A stretch of DNA of 64,000 nucleotides from JAAYCI01 sp964370165 (GCA_964370165.1 CAYJIG010000005.1:1-64000), one strand, 5' to 3'. Shown: positions 52,669-60,801, numbered from the stretch's first letter. Made by a program: numbers and translations. Notes: a model not told the origin generated them from the sequence alone.

Positions 52669-54213
52669 ATGAAAAAGGAGTATCATTCTTATCAGTCCGG
52701 TCGTATTCGGCGTAGAAATACAAGCGAAGAACATGATACCACCTCTGTTATACAAAATCGGAATAACCACGGTAGCGTGTTTGATTATGACAGTGAATAC
52801 AATCGGGCCACCGGTAATAAACCAAACAGCGTGTTTGACTATGACAGCGAATACGACAAGGCTGTAAAAAGCAAGCCCGACAGTGTTTTTGACTATGACG
52901 ACACCCCAAAAACGCAAACCGTACGTAATAATGCGTTTGATTATGACGACGAGTATAATTTTCCGCAAACACGTAGAAGAAATATCAATGCAGTAGAGTA
53001 CGAGGTGCCCATAAAGCAAAAAACACAAAGAAACAATGTGTTTGATTACGACGATGTACCCGTGCAAAGACAAGCTGATTGGCAAGAAGAGTTTTTCGAG
53101 CCGCCGGCAAAACAGAAAAAAAGGCGTCGTCGTTGGCCTAAAGTATTGCTTGCGGTGGTGTTGTGTGTTGCGGTGCTGGGTGCACTGGGCGTGAACTACT
53201 TTAACGATATCTTCAACACTGGTATTTTAGGAACTATTTTACCCACAAGTGTGCCAAAAGAGTATAACAAAAACGATGTGGTGCATATACTTGTGGTGGG
53301 TATAGACAACGAAGAGGGTCGAGACTACGGCGCAGGCATGGGTCTGACCGACATGATCTTATATTGCAGATACGACCTTAAAAATAATAGCCTGAATATG
53401 CTTCAAGTTCCCAGGGATAGTTTTGTGGGGGATGAATATGACACAAACGGCACCGGGAAAATCAACGCATTATTGATTTCGGGTGATGACGAAAATGCGC
53501 CGATAAACAACTTGGCCGGCCCATTTCAGGAGTTGTTTCAGCTGCCTGTAGACCATTATGTGGCCATGGATATGGATGCACTTACTGCTATTGTGGATGC
53601 GCTTGGTGGCATTAATGTATATGTGCCACAGCCCATGAGTTATGCCGGAAGTAGCCTTGATCAAGGTTGGCAGTGGATGGACGGTGCCGCGGCAGAGTTT
53701 TTTGTAAGAAATCGCCAAGGTGATGGCTTCGAGCGTGGCGACATAGACCGTCTTGATAACCAAAGGCATTTTTATTCGGCGGTGTTTCGTCGGTTGCTCG
53801 ACATGACGCCTACAGATATCATGAACCTTTTGCCGGTGTTTGAAAGCTATTGCAACACCGACATTCCTCTTAGCGACATGATGAGCTTGGCGGTGTCTGC
53901 GCTGAATTTACAGCCGGAAAACGTGATGTTTTGTAAGGCGCCGGGCGCCACGGCAGACCTTGACGGCAGCGGACGAAGCATGTATTACATAGACTTATAT
54001 GGACGTGGAACGCAGGAAGATCCGGGGCTTGCAAATTTGCTAAATCAATATTTCCGTGAGGCCGAGCATCCTGTGCCTGCCGAAGAACTGGGCCTACCGC
54101 AGATACAAATACCGTCAAACATAGCGCTTTACCCACCAAATGTGCAAGGCATGTCTGAAGTGCAAGAGCCTGAGGGCGGCGCAGATGTGAATGTGGAGTG
54201 GCAACCGGGATAA
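52669..54213 (+). CDS. LytR-CpsA-Psr family protein, copy 2, with repeated FDYD motifs in the cytoplasmic tail
   Basis: A 514-residue LCP protein. The cytoplasmic N terminus (1-150) carries five copies of a VFDYD motif (Phe38, 56, 74, 90, 125); the first three are exact 18-residue tandem repeats. After a basic patch (KKRRRRWPK) and a membrane helix (about 157-177) comes the outside LCP domain with DMILYCRYDLKNNS, MLQVPRDSFVG, GKINALLI and AEFFVRNRQGDGFERGDIDR. It pairs with copy 1 and likely acts on the same class of glycopolymer. The tail repeats may bind a cytoplasmic partner; that is inference. Confidence 0.88.
   Translation: MKKEYHSYQSGRIRRRNTSEEHDTTSVIQNRNNHGSVFDYDSEYNRATGNKPNSVFDYDSEYDKAVKSKPDSVFDYDDTPKTQTVRNNAFDYDDEYNFPQTRRRNINAVEYEVPIKQKTQRNNVFDYDDVPVQRQADWQEEFFEPPAKQKKRRRRWPKVLLAVVLCVAVLGALGVNYFNDIFNTGILGTILPTSVPKEYNKNDVVHILVVGIDNEEGRDYGAGMGLTDMILYCRYDLKNNSLNMLQVPRDSFVGDEYDTNGTGKINALLISGDDENAPINNLAGPFQELFQLPVDHYVAMDMDALTAIVDALGGINVYVPQPMSYAGSSLDQGWQWMDGAAAEFFVRNRQGDGFERGDIDRLDNQRHFYSAVFRRLLDMTPTDIMNLLPVFESYCNTDIPLSDMMSLAVSALNLQPENVMFCKAPGATADLDGSGRSMYYIDLYGRGTQEDPGLANLLNQYFREAEHPVPAEELGLPQIQIPSNIALYPPNVQGMSEVQEPEGGADVNVEWQPG
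52774..53061 (+). repeat. In-frame FDYD repeats in LCP copy 2
   Basis: Three 54-bp units encode SVFDYDSEYNRATGNKPN, SVFDYDSEYDKAVKSKPD and the diverging SVFDYDDTPKTQTVRNN. Two further FDYDD motifs follow at residues 90 and 125. The repeat is clear in protein and partly degenerate in DNA, so it is not a recent slip. Confidence 0.85.
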
Positions 54214-54235
54214 AAATGCAAGCTGCTTTGTAATA

Positions 54236-54244
54236 TGGTATAAT
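54236..54244 (+). promoter_or_regulatory. Extended -10 promoter upstream of rsfS
   Basis: TGGTATAAT is a perfect extended -10 element 104 bp before rsfS, in the 134-bp gap after the LCP pair. It suggests rsfS-leuS has its own promoter. Confidence 0.6.
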
Positions 54245-54347
54245 ATAAAGATACCGTGCTTTATTTAAAGTTTCGCGACCATCAAGATATAGCCGATAAT
54301 ATGTGTTGTAACGTTGTTATCTGGCGTAAAAAGACAGGGGATTATTA

Positions 54348-54692
54348 ATGGAACCATTTGAACTGGCAAAAACAATCAAGCATGTGCTGGACGAAAAAAA
54401 AGCAACAGATATCAAGGTGCTAAAAGTGGAAGATCTCACCGTTTTGGCAGATTATTTTGTGATAGCCACAGGCACGTCGTCCACGCAGGTGGGCGCACTT
54501 AGCGATGAAGTAGACTATAAACTGGGCGAGATGGGCGTGCAACCTTTGCGAATTGAAGGTAAAAAAACAGGCGGCTGGATTCTTTTGGATTACGGCAGTG
54601 TTATTGTGCATGTGTTTTACCCGCAGGCAAGGGAATATTACGATTTGGAACGACTGTGGGCAGATGCTCAGCTTGTAGAAATAAAAGAATAA
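54348..54692 (+). CDS. rsfS: Ribosomal silencing factor RsfS (YbeB/iojap)
   Basis: A 114-residue protein that binds L14 of the 50S subunit and blocks subunit joining under starvation. Matching the family are DIKVLKVEDLTVLADYFVI, GTSSTQVGALSDEV and GGWILLDYGSVIVHVF. It usually directly follows yqeK; here two LCP genes are inserted between them. GGGGAT precedes the ATG. Confidence 0.95.
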   Translation: MEPFELAKTIKHVLDEKKATDIKVLKVEDLTVLADYFVIATGTSSTQVGALSDEVDYKLGEMGVQPLRIEGKKTGGWILLDYGSVIVHVFYPQAREYYDLERLWADAQLVEIKE

Positions 54693-54806
54693 CGACAGAT
54701 AAAGTCTTGACAGAGGTTTTTTTGTGTCGGAATAAAATAGTGCCAATAAATATATTGTCGCACATAAAATTAGGTGCCGCATGGATGGCAGTAGGAGTTG
54801 GGTGTT

Positions 54807-57224
54807 ATGGTAAAATATGATCCAAAAATATTAGAGCCAAAATGGCAAGATCATTGGCTGGAAAATAAAACATTTGCAGCAAAAACAGGCGAAGACAAGA
54901 AAAAGTTTTTTGTGCTGGTAGAGTTCCCGTATCCCAGTGGGCAAGGCCTGCACGTGGGACATCCGCGCCCATACACAGCTATGGACGTGGTGGCACGCAA
55001 ACGCCGCATGCAGGGCGAAAATGTTTTGTATCCCATGGGCTGGGATGCGTTTGGCCTGCCTACAGAAAACTTTGCGCTGAAAAATCATATTCATCCGGCC
55101 ATTGTTACAAAAAACAATATCGATCGTTTCCGCAAGCAGATTCGCTCGCTGGGCATGAGCTTTGACTGGGACAGAGAGGTGGATACCACCGATCCTTCTT
55201 ATTACAAGTGGACGCAGTGGATTTTCTTGCAGCTATATAAAAAAGGCCTTGCATACAAGAAAGAAATGAGCGTGAACTGGTGTACCAGCTGTAAAGTTGT
55301 GCTGGCAAACGAAGAAGTGGTAAGCGGAAGTTGCGAGCGTTGCCATGGCGAAGTTATCCGCAAGGTGAAAAGCCAGTGGATGCTGAAAATCACCGAGTAT
55401 GCAGGACGTTTGATAGACGACTTGGTGGGCCTTGATTACATCGAACGTGTATCCACTTCGCAAGTGAACTGGATTGGACGCAGCCACGGCGCCGAGATGG
55501 TTTTCGCCACCAGCGCAAAAGATGACCTTGTGGTATACACCACCCGTCCCGACACGGTGTTTGGCGCCACATATATGGTAATGAGCCCCGAGCATCCTTT
55601 CCTGAAAAAATGGGAAGGTCTGCTTCAAAACGGGGAAGAAATTGCTGAATATCAAGCCGAAGCCTCTAAAAAGAGTGATTTTGAGCGCACAGAGCTAGCC
55701 GCAGACAAGGAAAAAACCGGTGTATGCCTGAAAGGCGTACATGCTATAAACCCCGCCAGCGGCGAGACAATCCCCATTTATATTTCCGACTATGTTTTGG
55801 CAAGCTACGGCACAGGTGCCATCATGGCGGTGCCGGGGCATGACGAGCGCGACTATGCGTTTGCTAAAAAGTTCGATCTGCCTATCATCGAGGTGGTAGC
55901 AGGCGGCGACCTTGAAAAACAGGCGTACACAGACATAGCAAACGGCACCATGGTGAACAGTGGCTTCTTAAATAAAATGGACGTAGAAACAGCCAAAAAA
56001 GAGATTGTGTCTTGGCTGATACGCAACAATAAAGGCGAGGCAAAAACAAACTATAAACTGCGTGACTGGGTGTTTAGCCGCCAGAGATATTGGGGCGAGC
56101 CCATACCGATGGTGTGGTGTGAAAAATGTGGATGGCAGCCCATTCCCGAGAGTGAGCTTCCGCTGGAACTACCGTATATAGAAGATTTCGAGCCTACAGC
56201 AGAGGGTGACAGTCCCTTGGCAAGGCACGATGAATGGGTGCAAACCACCTGTCCTGCCTGTAAAGGACCGGGACGCAGGGAAACAGACACCATGCCACAA
56301 TGGGCAGGCTCGTCATGGTATTTCTTGCGTTATTGCGACCCACACAACAGCGAAGAACTTGCCTCGAAAGAGGCGCTGGAATATTGGATGCCGGTAGACT
56401 GGTACAATGGCGGCATGGAGCATACTACACTGCATTTGCTATACAGCCGTTTTTGGCACAAGTTTTTGTATGACATCGGTGTTGTGGGCGGTAAAGAACC
56501 ATACATGAAACGCACATCTCACGGCATGATTTTGGGCGAAGACGGCCAGAAAATGTCTAAAAGTCGTGGCAACGTGGTAAATCCTGAGGATGTAATAGAC
56601 GAGTTTGGCGCCGACACCATGCGCATATACGAGATGTTTATTGGTGACTTTGAGAAAACTGCGCCGTGGAACATGGCGTCTATCAAAGGCAGTCGCAGGT
56701 TCTTAGACCGTGTGTGGGCGTTGCAAGGCAGTGTGCTGGACACAGACGGCATACGGCCGGAGCTTGAAGCAAACGTGCACCGCACCATCCAAAAAGTGAC
56801 AAACGATGTGGAAAATCTAAAGCATAACACAGCCATTGCCGCTATGATGAGCTTGCTGAATGACTTCACGGCATCGGGTGGCGTGACAAAAGAAGAGTAC
56901 AAAATATTACTAAAGTTGCTTAATCCGTTTGCACCGCACATGACAGAAGAAGTGTGGCAAAACATGGAGTTTGGCGAGGAAATTGCCCTGCAGGCATGGC
57001 CTGTATGGGACGAGGACAAACTACAGGAAAACAGCATCGAGATTGTGGTGCAAGTGAACGGTAAACCACGCGGGCACATCACCGTTGCGGTGGATACAGC
57101 AAAAGACGAGGCTTTGGGCATGGCGAAAGCAGAGCCTTCCATTCAAAAACAGCTGGATGGCAAACAAATCGTAAAAGAAATTTGGGTGCCAAATAAATTG
57201 ATCAATTTCGCCGTAAAAGGATAA
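54807..57224 (+). CDS. leuS: Leucyl-tRNA synthetase
   Basis: An 805-residue class Ia synthetase: HIGH motif as HVGH in GQGLHVGHPRPYTAMDV, CP1 editing domain (about 220-410, VYTTRPDTVFGATYMV; GTGAIMAVPGHDERDYAF), KMSKS in GQKMSKSRGNVVNPED, and the anticodon-binding C terminus. The frame opens at a TTG at 54798, but the ATG at 54807 lies nine bases after TAGGAG and fits the family start. I found no T-box in the 114 bp upstream. Confidence 0.97.
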   Translation: MVKYDPKILEPKWQDHWLENKTFAAKTGEDKKKFFVLVEFPYPSGQGLHVGHPRPYTAMDVVARKRRMQGENVLYPMGWDAFGLPTENFALKNHIHPAIVTKNNIDRFRKQIRSLGMSFDWDREVDTTDPSYYKWTQWIFLQLYKKGLAYKKEMSVNWCTSCKVVLANEEVVSGSCERCHGEVIRKVKSQWMLKITEYAGRLIDDLVGLDYIERVSTSQVNWIGRSHGAEMVFATSAKDDLVVYTTRPDTVFGATYMVMSPEHPFLKKWEGLLQNGEEIAEYQAEASKKSDFERTELAADKEKTGVCLKGVHAINPASGETIPIYISDYVLASYGTGAIMAVPGHDERDYAFAKKFDLPIIEVVAGGDLEKQAYTDIANGTMVNSGFLNKMDVETAKKEIVSWLIRNNKGEAKTNYKLRDWVFSRQRYWGEPIPMVWCEKCGWQPIPESELPLELPYIEDFEPTAEGDSPLARHDEWVQTTCPACKGPGRRETDTMPQWAGSSWYFLRYCDPHNSEELASKEALEYWMPVDWYNGGMEHTTLHLLYSRFWHKFLYDIGVVGGKEPYMKRTSHGMILGEDGQKMSKSRGNVVNPEDVIDEFGADTMRIYEMFIGDFEKTAPWNMASIKGSRRFLDRVWALQGSVLDTDGIRPELEANVHRTIQKVTNDVENLKHNTAIAAMMSLLNDFTASGGVTKEEYKILLKLLNPFAPHMTEEVWQNMEFGEEIALQAWPVWDEDKLQENSIEIVVQVNGKPRGHITVAVDTAKDEALGMAKAEPSIQKQLDGKQIVKEIWVPNKLINFAVKG

Positions 57225-57306
57225 AAAACCATCTTTTTTCGACAAGATTTTGCATGTGAATACGATATACTCCATATAAAAGAAATTTTACAATGGGGGA
57301 TTTTGC

Positions 57307-57552
57307 ATGGATGATAAATCATACGCAATTATGTTTAATGGTATCACAGATACCATAGTACAATTGGAAAAAATGACCGCAAAGCTGTGTCGTTTACAAC
57401 AAAAGGTAGAGGAAATATACATGTCTTGTGAAGAGGCTGATATAGTGGTTTGTGATGAAATCGCACAAGATGATGATACCGAAAACACCGGCTGTTTGAA
57501 TGACGATTCTGAAGTTGTAACGGCTACTAAAGACAAAAAAGAAACTTTTTGA
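57307..57552 (+). CDS. Small acidic protein of unknown function
   Basis: An 81-residue product I cannot assign. The first half (MFNGITDTIVQLEKMTAKL to VEEIYM) is predicted helical and looks like a short coiled coil; the second half is acidic and low complexity with three cysteines overall outside it. A GGGGGA lies before the ATG and codon use resembles neighbours, which supports a real gene. It stands alone between leuS and rpsU. Confidence 0.55.
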   Translation: MDDKSYAIMFNGITDTIVQLEKMTAKLCRLQQKVEEIYMSCEEADIVVCDEIAQDDDTENTGCLNDDSEVVTATKDKKETF

Positions 57553-57573
57553 CAAATTGCGTTGCAAAATGTA

Positions 57574-57602
57574 TTGACACTATGGAATAAAGTGTGTATA
57601 AT
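57574..57602 (+). promoter_or_regulatory. Consensus sigma-A promoter of rpsU
   Basis: TTGACA (57574-57579) and TATAAT (57597-57602) match consensus at every position with a 17-bp spacer, the strongest promoter in the window. Confidence 0.93.
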
Positions 57603-57609
57603 TTAACTG

Positions 57610-57712
57610 TTATATAGGCACGGAATACTACAGATGCCGCAGTGGGAAGAAGCTGTGGGAAGAATAGCATCTTCTCAAAAACTCCTGCTTATTAGCGCAA
57701 GGGGGGACAAAG
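57610..57712 (+). promoter_or_regulatory. rpsU 5' leader with repeats and possible Shine-Dalgarno sequestration
   Basis: About 100 nt of untranslated leader. It carries GTGGGAAGAA twice (57642-57651 and 57655-57664), a small hairpin GAAGA/TCTTC (57661-57676), and CTCCTGC (57682-57688) able to pair with the GCGCAAGGGGGG at the ribosome binding site. This could be autoregulatory; no named motif was recognised. Confidence 0.4.
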
Positions 57713-57889
57713 ATGTCGGAAGTTCGCGTAAAAGAAAATGAATCGTTGGACAGCGCATTGCGCAGGTTCAAGCGTTCGTGTGCAAAATCAGGCGTTCTGG
57801 CCGAAGTGCGTAAGCGTGAAGCTTATGAGAAGCCTTCGGTAAAACGTAAGAAAAAATCCGAAGCAGCGCGCAAGCGTAAAGTGAAATAA
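57713..57889 (+). CDS. rpsU: 30S ribosomal protein S21
   Basis: A 58-residue very basic protein: SEVRVKENESLDSALRRFK, then RSCAKSGVLAEVRKREAYEK and a Lys/Arg tail. Family length and order are exact. Preceded by GGGGGGA and a consensus promoter, and followed by a terminator, so it is a single-gene transcription unit. Confidence 0.97.
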   Translation: MSEVRVKENESLDSALRRFKRSCAKSGVLAEVRKREAYEKPSVKRKKKSEAARKRKVK

Positions 57890-57913
57890 GTGTTTCGGCA
57901 AATGCATCGTCAG

Positions 57914-57938
57914 ACGGATCCTTACAGGGTCCGTTTTT
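57914..57938 (+). terminator. Terminator after rpsU
   Basis: ACGGATCC pairs with GGGTCCGT around a five-base loop (TTACA), followed by a run of five T residues, 24 bp after the stop codon. Confidence 0.88.
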
Positions 57939-57973
57939 ATGTGCAAAAAAACAGGAACAAAACTTTTATAATG

Positions 57974-57982
57974 TGATATAAT
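57974..57982 (+). promoter_or_regulatory. Extended -10 promoter of the yqeG operon
   Basis: TGATATAAT matches the extended -10 consensus and lies 66 bp before yqeG, right after the rpsU terminator. Confidence 0.6.
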
Positions 57983-58048
57983 TGGTAATATATATAGTAT
58001 CAATAGTTGGCAGGTGCTGACGTGTAGATAAAACAAGGAGGCCTAAAA

Positions 58049-58549
58049 ATGTTTGTGCCACAGGTGATGTTCAGAGATGTGACAAAAATCACGCCGGAAT
58101 ATCTGCAAGATAACGGGATTTTGGCATTGGTATTGGATGTGGATAATACATTGACAGCCCACGACAGCCAAGAAGTAAAGGAAGATATAGAGCTTTGGCT
58201 GAATAAAATGCAGGAAAACGGAATAAAGCTGATGCTGGGTAGCAACAACACAAAAAAAAGAGTGGGACCGTTTGCCGAGCGTCTGGGCTTGCCGTTTGCT
58301 AGCTTTTGTTGTAAGCCATCGCCAAAATGGCTGTGGGAAGCGCAGAAACGCTGGGGTCTACCCAAAAAAAGCATTGCTTTGGTGGGAGATCAGCTGTTCA
58401 CTGACCTTTTGGGCGGCACGCTGTATGGGGCAAGGGTTTTGGTGGTGAAGCCGCTATATGAAGACATAAAGCCGACGGTACGCTTTAAGCGCCACTTGGA
58501 AAAACCGTTTCTTTTACGCTACTATAAAAACGGGGGCAAGCTACTTTGA
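58049..58549 (+). CDS. yqeG: YqeG family HAD IIIA-type phosphatase
   Basis: A 166-residue HAD phosphatase. The nucleophile motif is LVLDVDNTLTAHDS, motif II LMLGSNNTKKRV, and motif III/IV KPSPKWLW and LVGDQLFTDLLGG. The substrate is unknown for the family in bacteria; eukaryotic relatives act on phosphatidylglycerophosphate. CAAGGAGG precedes the ATG. It overlaps the next gene by 4 bp (TTGA). Confidence 0.92.
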   Translation: MFVPQVMFRDVTKITPEYLQDNGILALVLDVDNTLTAHDSQEVKEDIELWLNKMQENGIKLMLGSNNTKKRVGPFAERLGLPFASFCCKPSPKWLWEAQKRWGLPKKSIALVGDQLFTDLLGGTLYGARVLVVKPLYEDIKPTVRFKRHLEKPFLLRYYKNGGKLL

Positions 58550-59412
58550 AGATAAAAATGCCTTTGTTTGGTCCGGCCGGCAGGGGCGATTCATTTGCTG
58601 AGTGCGGGTTTAAACACATGAAAGACGTGCCGGATTATTTGGCGAAGTTTCAGCTGACGGCATATGAATATCAGTGTGGGCATGGGGTGCGTGTGAACAA
58701 AGACACCATGGCGATAATAAAAGAAAAATCGAGTGCCATGGACATAGCTTGCAGTTTGCATGCACCATATTATATTTCTATGGCGAGTATGGAAGAAGAA
58801 AAAAGACAGAACAGTGTAAATTATTTACTGCAAAGTGCACAGGCTGTCAGGATGCTTGGCGGAAACAGGGTGATTTTTCACTGCGGTGGTGTAGGCAAAC
58901 AAGCGCGAAGTGATGCACTTAAAAAAGTGGAATACACCTTGCAGGTGGCGCGCGAAAGCCTAGACGAGCAAGGATATAGCGACATACATTTATGCCCCGA
59001 GACGATGGGAAAGTCTGGACAAATAGGCGACCTCGACGAGATATTACAGCTGTGTAAAACAGATAAGCGGCATATTCCGTGCCTTGATTTTGGGCACTTA
59101 AACGCACTGACACAAGGCAGTATTCGCACAAAAGAAGACTATAAAAGGCTGACAGACAGGATAGGCGAGGTGCTGGCAGATGACAGGGCTACATTTTTTC
59201 ATGTGCATTTTTCAAAGATAGAATACACTAAGGCGGGTGAAAAAAAGCACCTGACTTTTGATGATACAGTATTTGGGCCGCCGTGGGAACCGTTTGTGGA
59301 AATGCTGGCGGAAAATGGCCTTGCGCCGGTGGTGATATGCGAGAGCAGTGGCACCCAAACTGAAGACGTAAAAACTATGCAACTGGCATATCAAGATAAA
59401 ATAAATAAATAA
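58546..59412 (+). CDS. Endonuclease IV-like TIM-barrel protein
   Basis: A 288-residue member of the AP-endonuclease family 2 / xylose-isomerase-like barrel. Endonuclease IV metal-site residues are recognisable in CSLHAPYYISM, VIFHCGG, LCPETMGK, LDFGHLNA, FFHVHFSK and VICESSGT. The late Asp-x-His pair reads KKH, so one expected ligand seems replaced. It may act on abasic sites or on another substrate. The start is a TTG overlapping the yqeG stop; an ATG at 58558 is possible. M24 peptidase follows after 21 bp. Confidence 0.78.
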   Translation: MKIKMPLFGPAGRGDSFAECGFKHMKDVPDYLAKFQLTAYEYQCGHGVRVNKDTMAIIKEKSSAMDIACSLHAPYYISMASMEEEKRQNSVNYLLQSAQAVRMLGGNRVIFHCGGVGKQARSDALKKVEYTLQVARESLDEQGYSDIHLCPETMGKSGQIGDLDEILQLCKTDKRHIPCLDFGHLNALTQGSIRTKEDYKRLTDRIGEVLADDRATFFHVHFSKIEYTKAGEKKHLTFDDTVFGPPWEPFVEMLAENGLAPVVICESSGTQTEDVKTMQLAYQDKINK

Positions 59413-59433
59413 AATATAGCAAGGAGAAAAATA

Positions 59434-60504
59434 ATGCAAGAGCGTGTGAAAAAAGTGGTAGCGGCTATGCCCGAGGGTTTTGAAGCAGCAGTGATTGGCA
59501 CGGCGAATAATAGGTTTTATCTTTTGGATTTCGACGCACATTCGGCGGGAACATTAGTGGTTTTTCCACATAAGATGGTATATATTATCGACTCGAGGTA
59601 TATAGAAGCCGCACAAAACAATGTGAAAAATGCCGAGGTGGTGCTTCAAAAAGACGTGATGACTCAGCTGGACGAGTTGTTCCGTGAAGAAGGCGTCAAA
59701 ACTGTGCATCTCGAACACGATATCTCTGTGGCGCAATATGAGGAGATGAAAAAATGCGTCCCGAGTGTGAATTTTGACATAACAGACACGCTTAGCAAAC
59801 AGCTGGCACTTTTGCGTGAAGTGAAAGACGACGAAGAACTTGGTAGAATGCGCAAGGCTCAAGAAATTGCGGATGCGTGTTTTTCTCATATATTGGGTTA
59901 CATCAAAGAAGGCGTACGGGAAATTGACCTTATGCTGGAAATGGAATTATTCATGCGTAAAAATGGTGCGCAAGGTGTGGCGTTTGACACCATCTGCCTA
60001 GCAGGCGCCAACGGAAGCTTGCCACATGGTGTGCCGAGTGAAAACAAGATAAAACAAGGCGATTTTATCACCATGGATTTCGGGGCGAGATATCACGGGT
60101 ACTGCTCTGACATGACCCGTACAGTGGCGCTGGGTCAGCCAAGCGAGGAACAACGCCGTGTATATGATGTTGTGCTGAAAGCTCACCTTGCCGGCATTGC
60201 CGCCGCAAAAACGGGTGTTTTGGGCAAAGACGTTGACAAAGTGGCAAGAAATGTGATTGAAGAAGCAGGATATGCAGATTATTTCGGACATGGGCTGGGA
60301 CATTCTATAGGAATAGCCGTTCATGAAGAACCAAGATATTCACCGATAAACAACACAAACGTGCGTGCAGGAACAGTGATGACAGTAGAGCCGGGAATTT
60401 ATCTGCCGGGCAAGTTCGGCGTGCGCATAGAAGACATGGTGGTTGTGGGCGATGCCGGCGGGGCATCAATAACAAAAAGTCCTAAAGAACTACTGATCCT
60501 GTAG
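59434..60504 (+). CDS. pepP: M24 family Xaa-Pro aminopeptidase
   Basis: A 356-residue two-domain metallopeptidase removing N-terminal residues before proline. The N-terminal creatinase-like domain covers about 1-125. The pita-bread domain has the five metal ligands in ITMDFGARYHGYCSDMTRTV (two Asp), YFGHGLGHSIGIAVHEEPR (His), TVEPGIYLPGKFGVRIEDM (two Glu). CAAGGAG precedes the ATG. It ends the yqeG operon. Often efp follows this gene in Firmicutes; here it does not. Confidence 0.93.
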   Translation: MQERVKKVVAAMPEGFEAAVIGTANNRFYLLDFDAHSAGTLVVFPHKMVYIIDSRYIEAAQNNVKNAEVVLQKDVMTQLDELFREEGVKTVHLEHDISVAQYEEMKKCVPSVNFDITDTLSKQLALLREVKDDEELGRMRKAQEIADACFSHILGYIKEGVREIDLMLEMELFMRKNGAQGVAFDTICLAGANGSLPHGVPSENKIKQGDFITMDFGARYHGYCSDMTRTVALGQPSEEQRRVYDVVLKAHLAGIAAAKTGVLGKDVDKVARNVIEEAGYADYFGHGLGHSIGIAVHEEPRYSPINNTNVRAGTVMTVEPGIYLPGKFGVRIEDMVVVGDAGGASITKSPKELLIL

Positions 60505-60537
60505 TTTTCGCAGGCATAATATTTTAGGCGACTATAA

Positions 60538-60579
60538 TAAAACAGCATTTTGCGATGTCTGTCACAAGATGCTGTTTTT
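60538..60579 (+). terminator. Terminator after the M24 peptidase gene
   Basis: AAACAGCATTTTG pairs imperfectly with CACAAGATGCTGTTT and ends in a T-run; the A-run on the left would serve the other strand as well. Confidence 0.85.
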
Positions 60580-60672
60580 ATGTGCAATAAAAAGTGATTG
60601 TCGGTTTTGGATTTTCTCACAATTTACCAGTAATAAGTTTGAAAATCAGTGATAATTTGTAGAATGCAACAT

Positions 60673-60688
60673 GTAGAATATATTGTGT
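60673..60688 (+). promoter_or_regulatory. NrdR box-like site 1 (distal)
   Basis: GTAGAATATATTGTGT matches the 16-bp palindromic NrdR consensus (ACACWATATATWGTGT) at 13 positions, with mismatches only in the left arm. It is 42 bp upstream of site 2. Confidence 0.55.
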
Positions 60689-60708
60689 GTTTTTTGTAGG
60701 TTTTACTA

Positions 60709-60738
60709 TTGACTATACAATATATAGTGTGATAAAAT
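60709..60738 (+). promoter_or_regulatory. nrdD promoter
   Basis: TTGACT (60709-60714) and TAAAAT (60733-60738) with an 18-bp spacer, 63 bp upstream of nrdD. The spacer is filled by the proximal NrdR-box-like site. Confidence 0.65.
60715..60730 (+). promoter_or_regulatory. NrdR box-like site 2 (promoter-overlapping)
   Basis: ATACAATATATAGTGT differs from the NrdR consensus at a single position and lies exactly between the -35 and -10 elements, where NrdR-ATP/dATP binding would block RNA polymerase. Confidence 0.75.
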
Positions 60739-60801
60739 TTGGAGCATAGACTTTGTGGCATGCATGTGGCGTGAGCAAAAATGATGAAGGAGTTAGTGTG
60801 A

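Larger units (their letters stand above)
60580..60801 (+). promoter_or_regulatory. nrdD control region
   Basis: This 222-bp gene-free stretch holds the nrdD promoter and two NrdR-box-like sites, listed separately. Beyond these I see only A/T-rich sequence. Confidence 0.6.

Noticed and set aside
54693..54806. T-box riboswitch upstream of leuS
   Set aside because: I found neither the conserved T-box antiterminator sequence nor a terminator, and only 114 bp are available.
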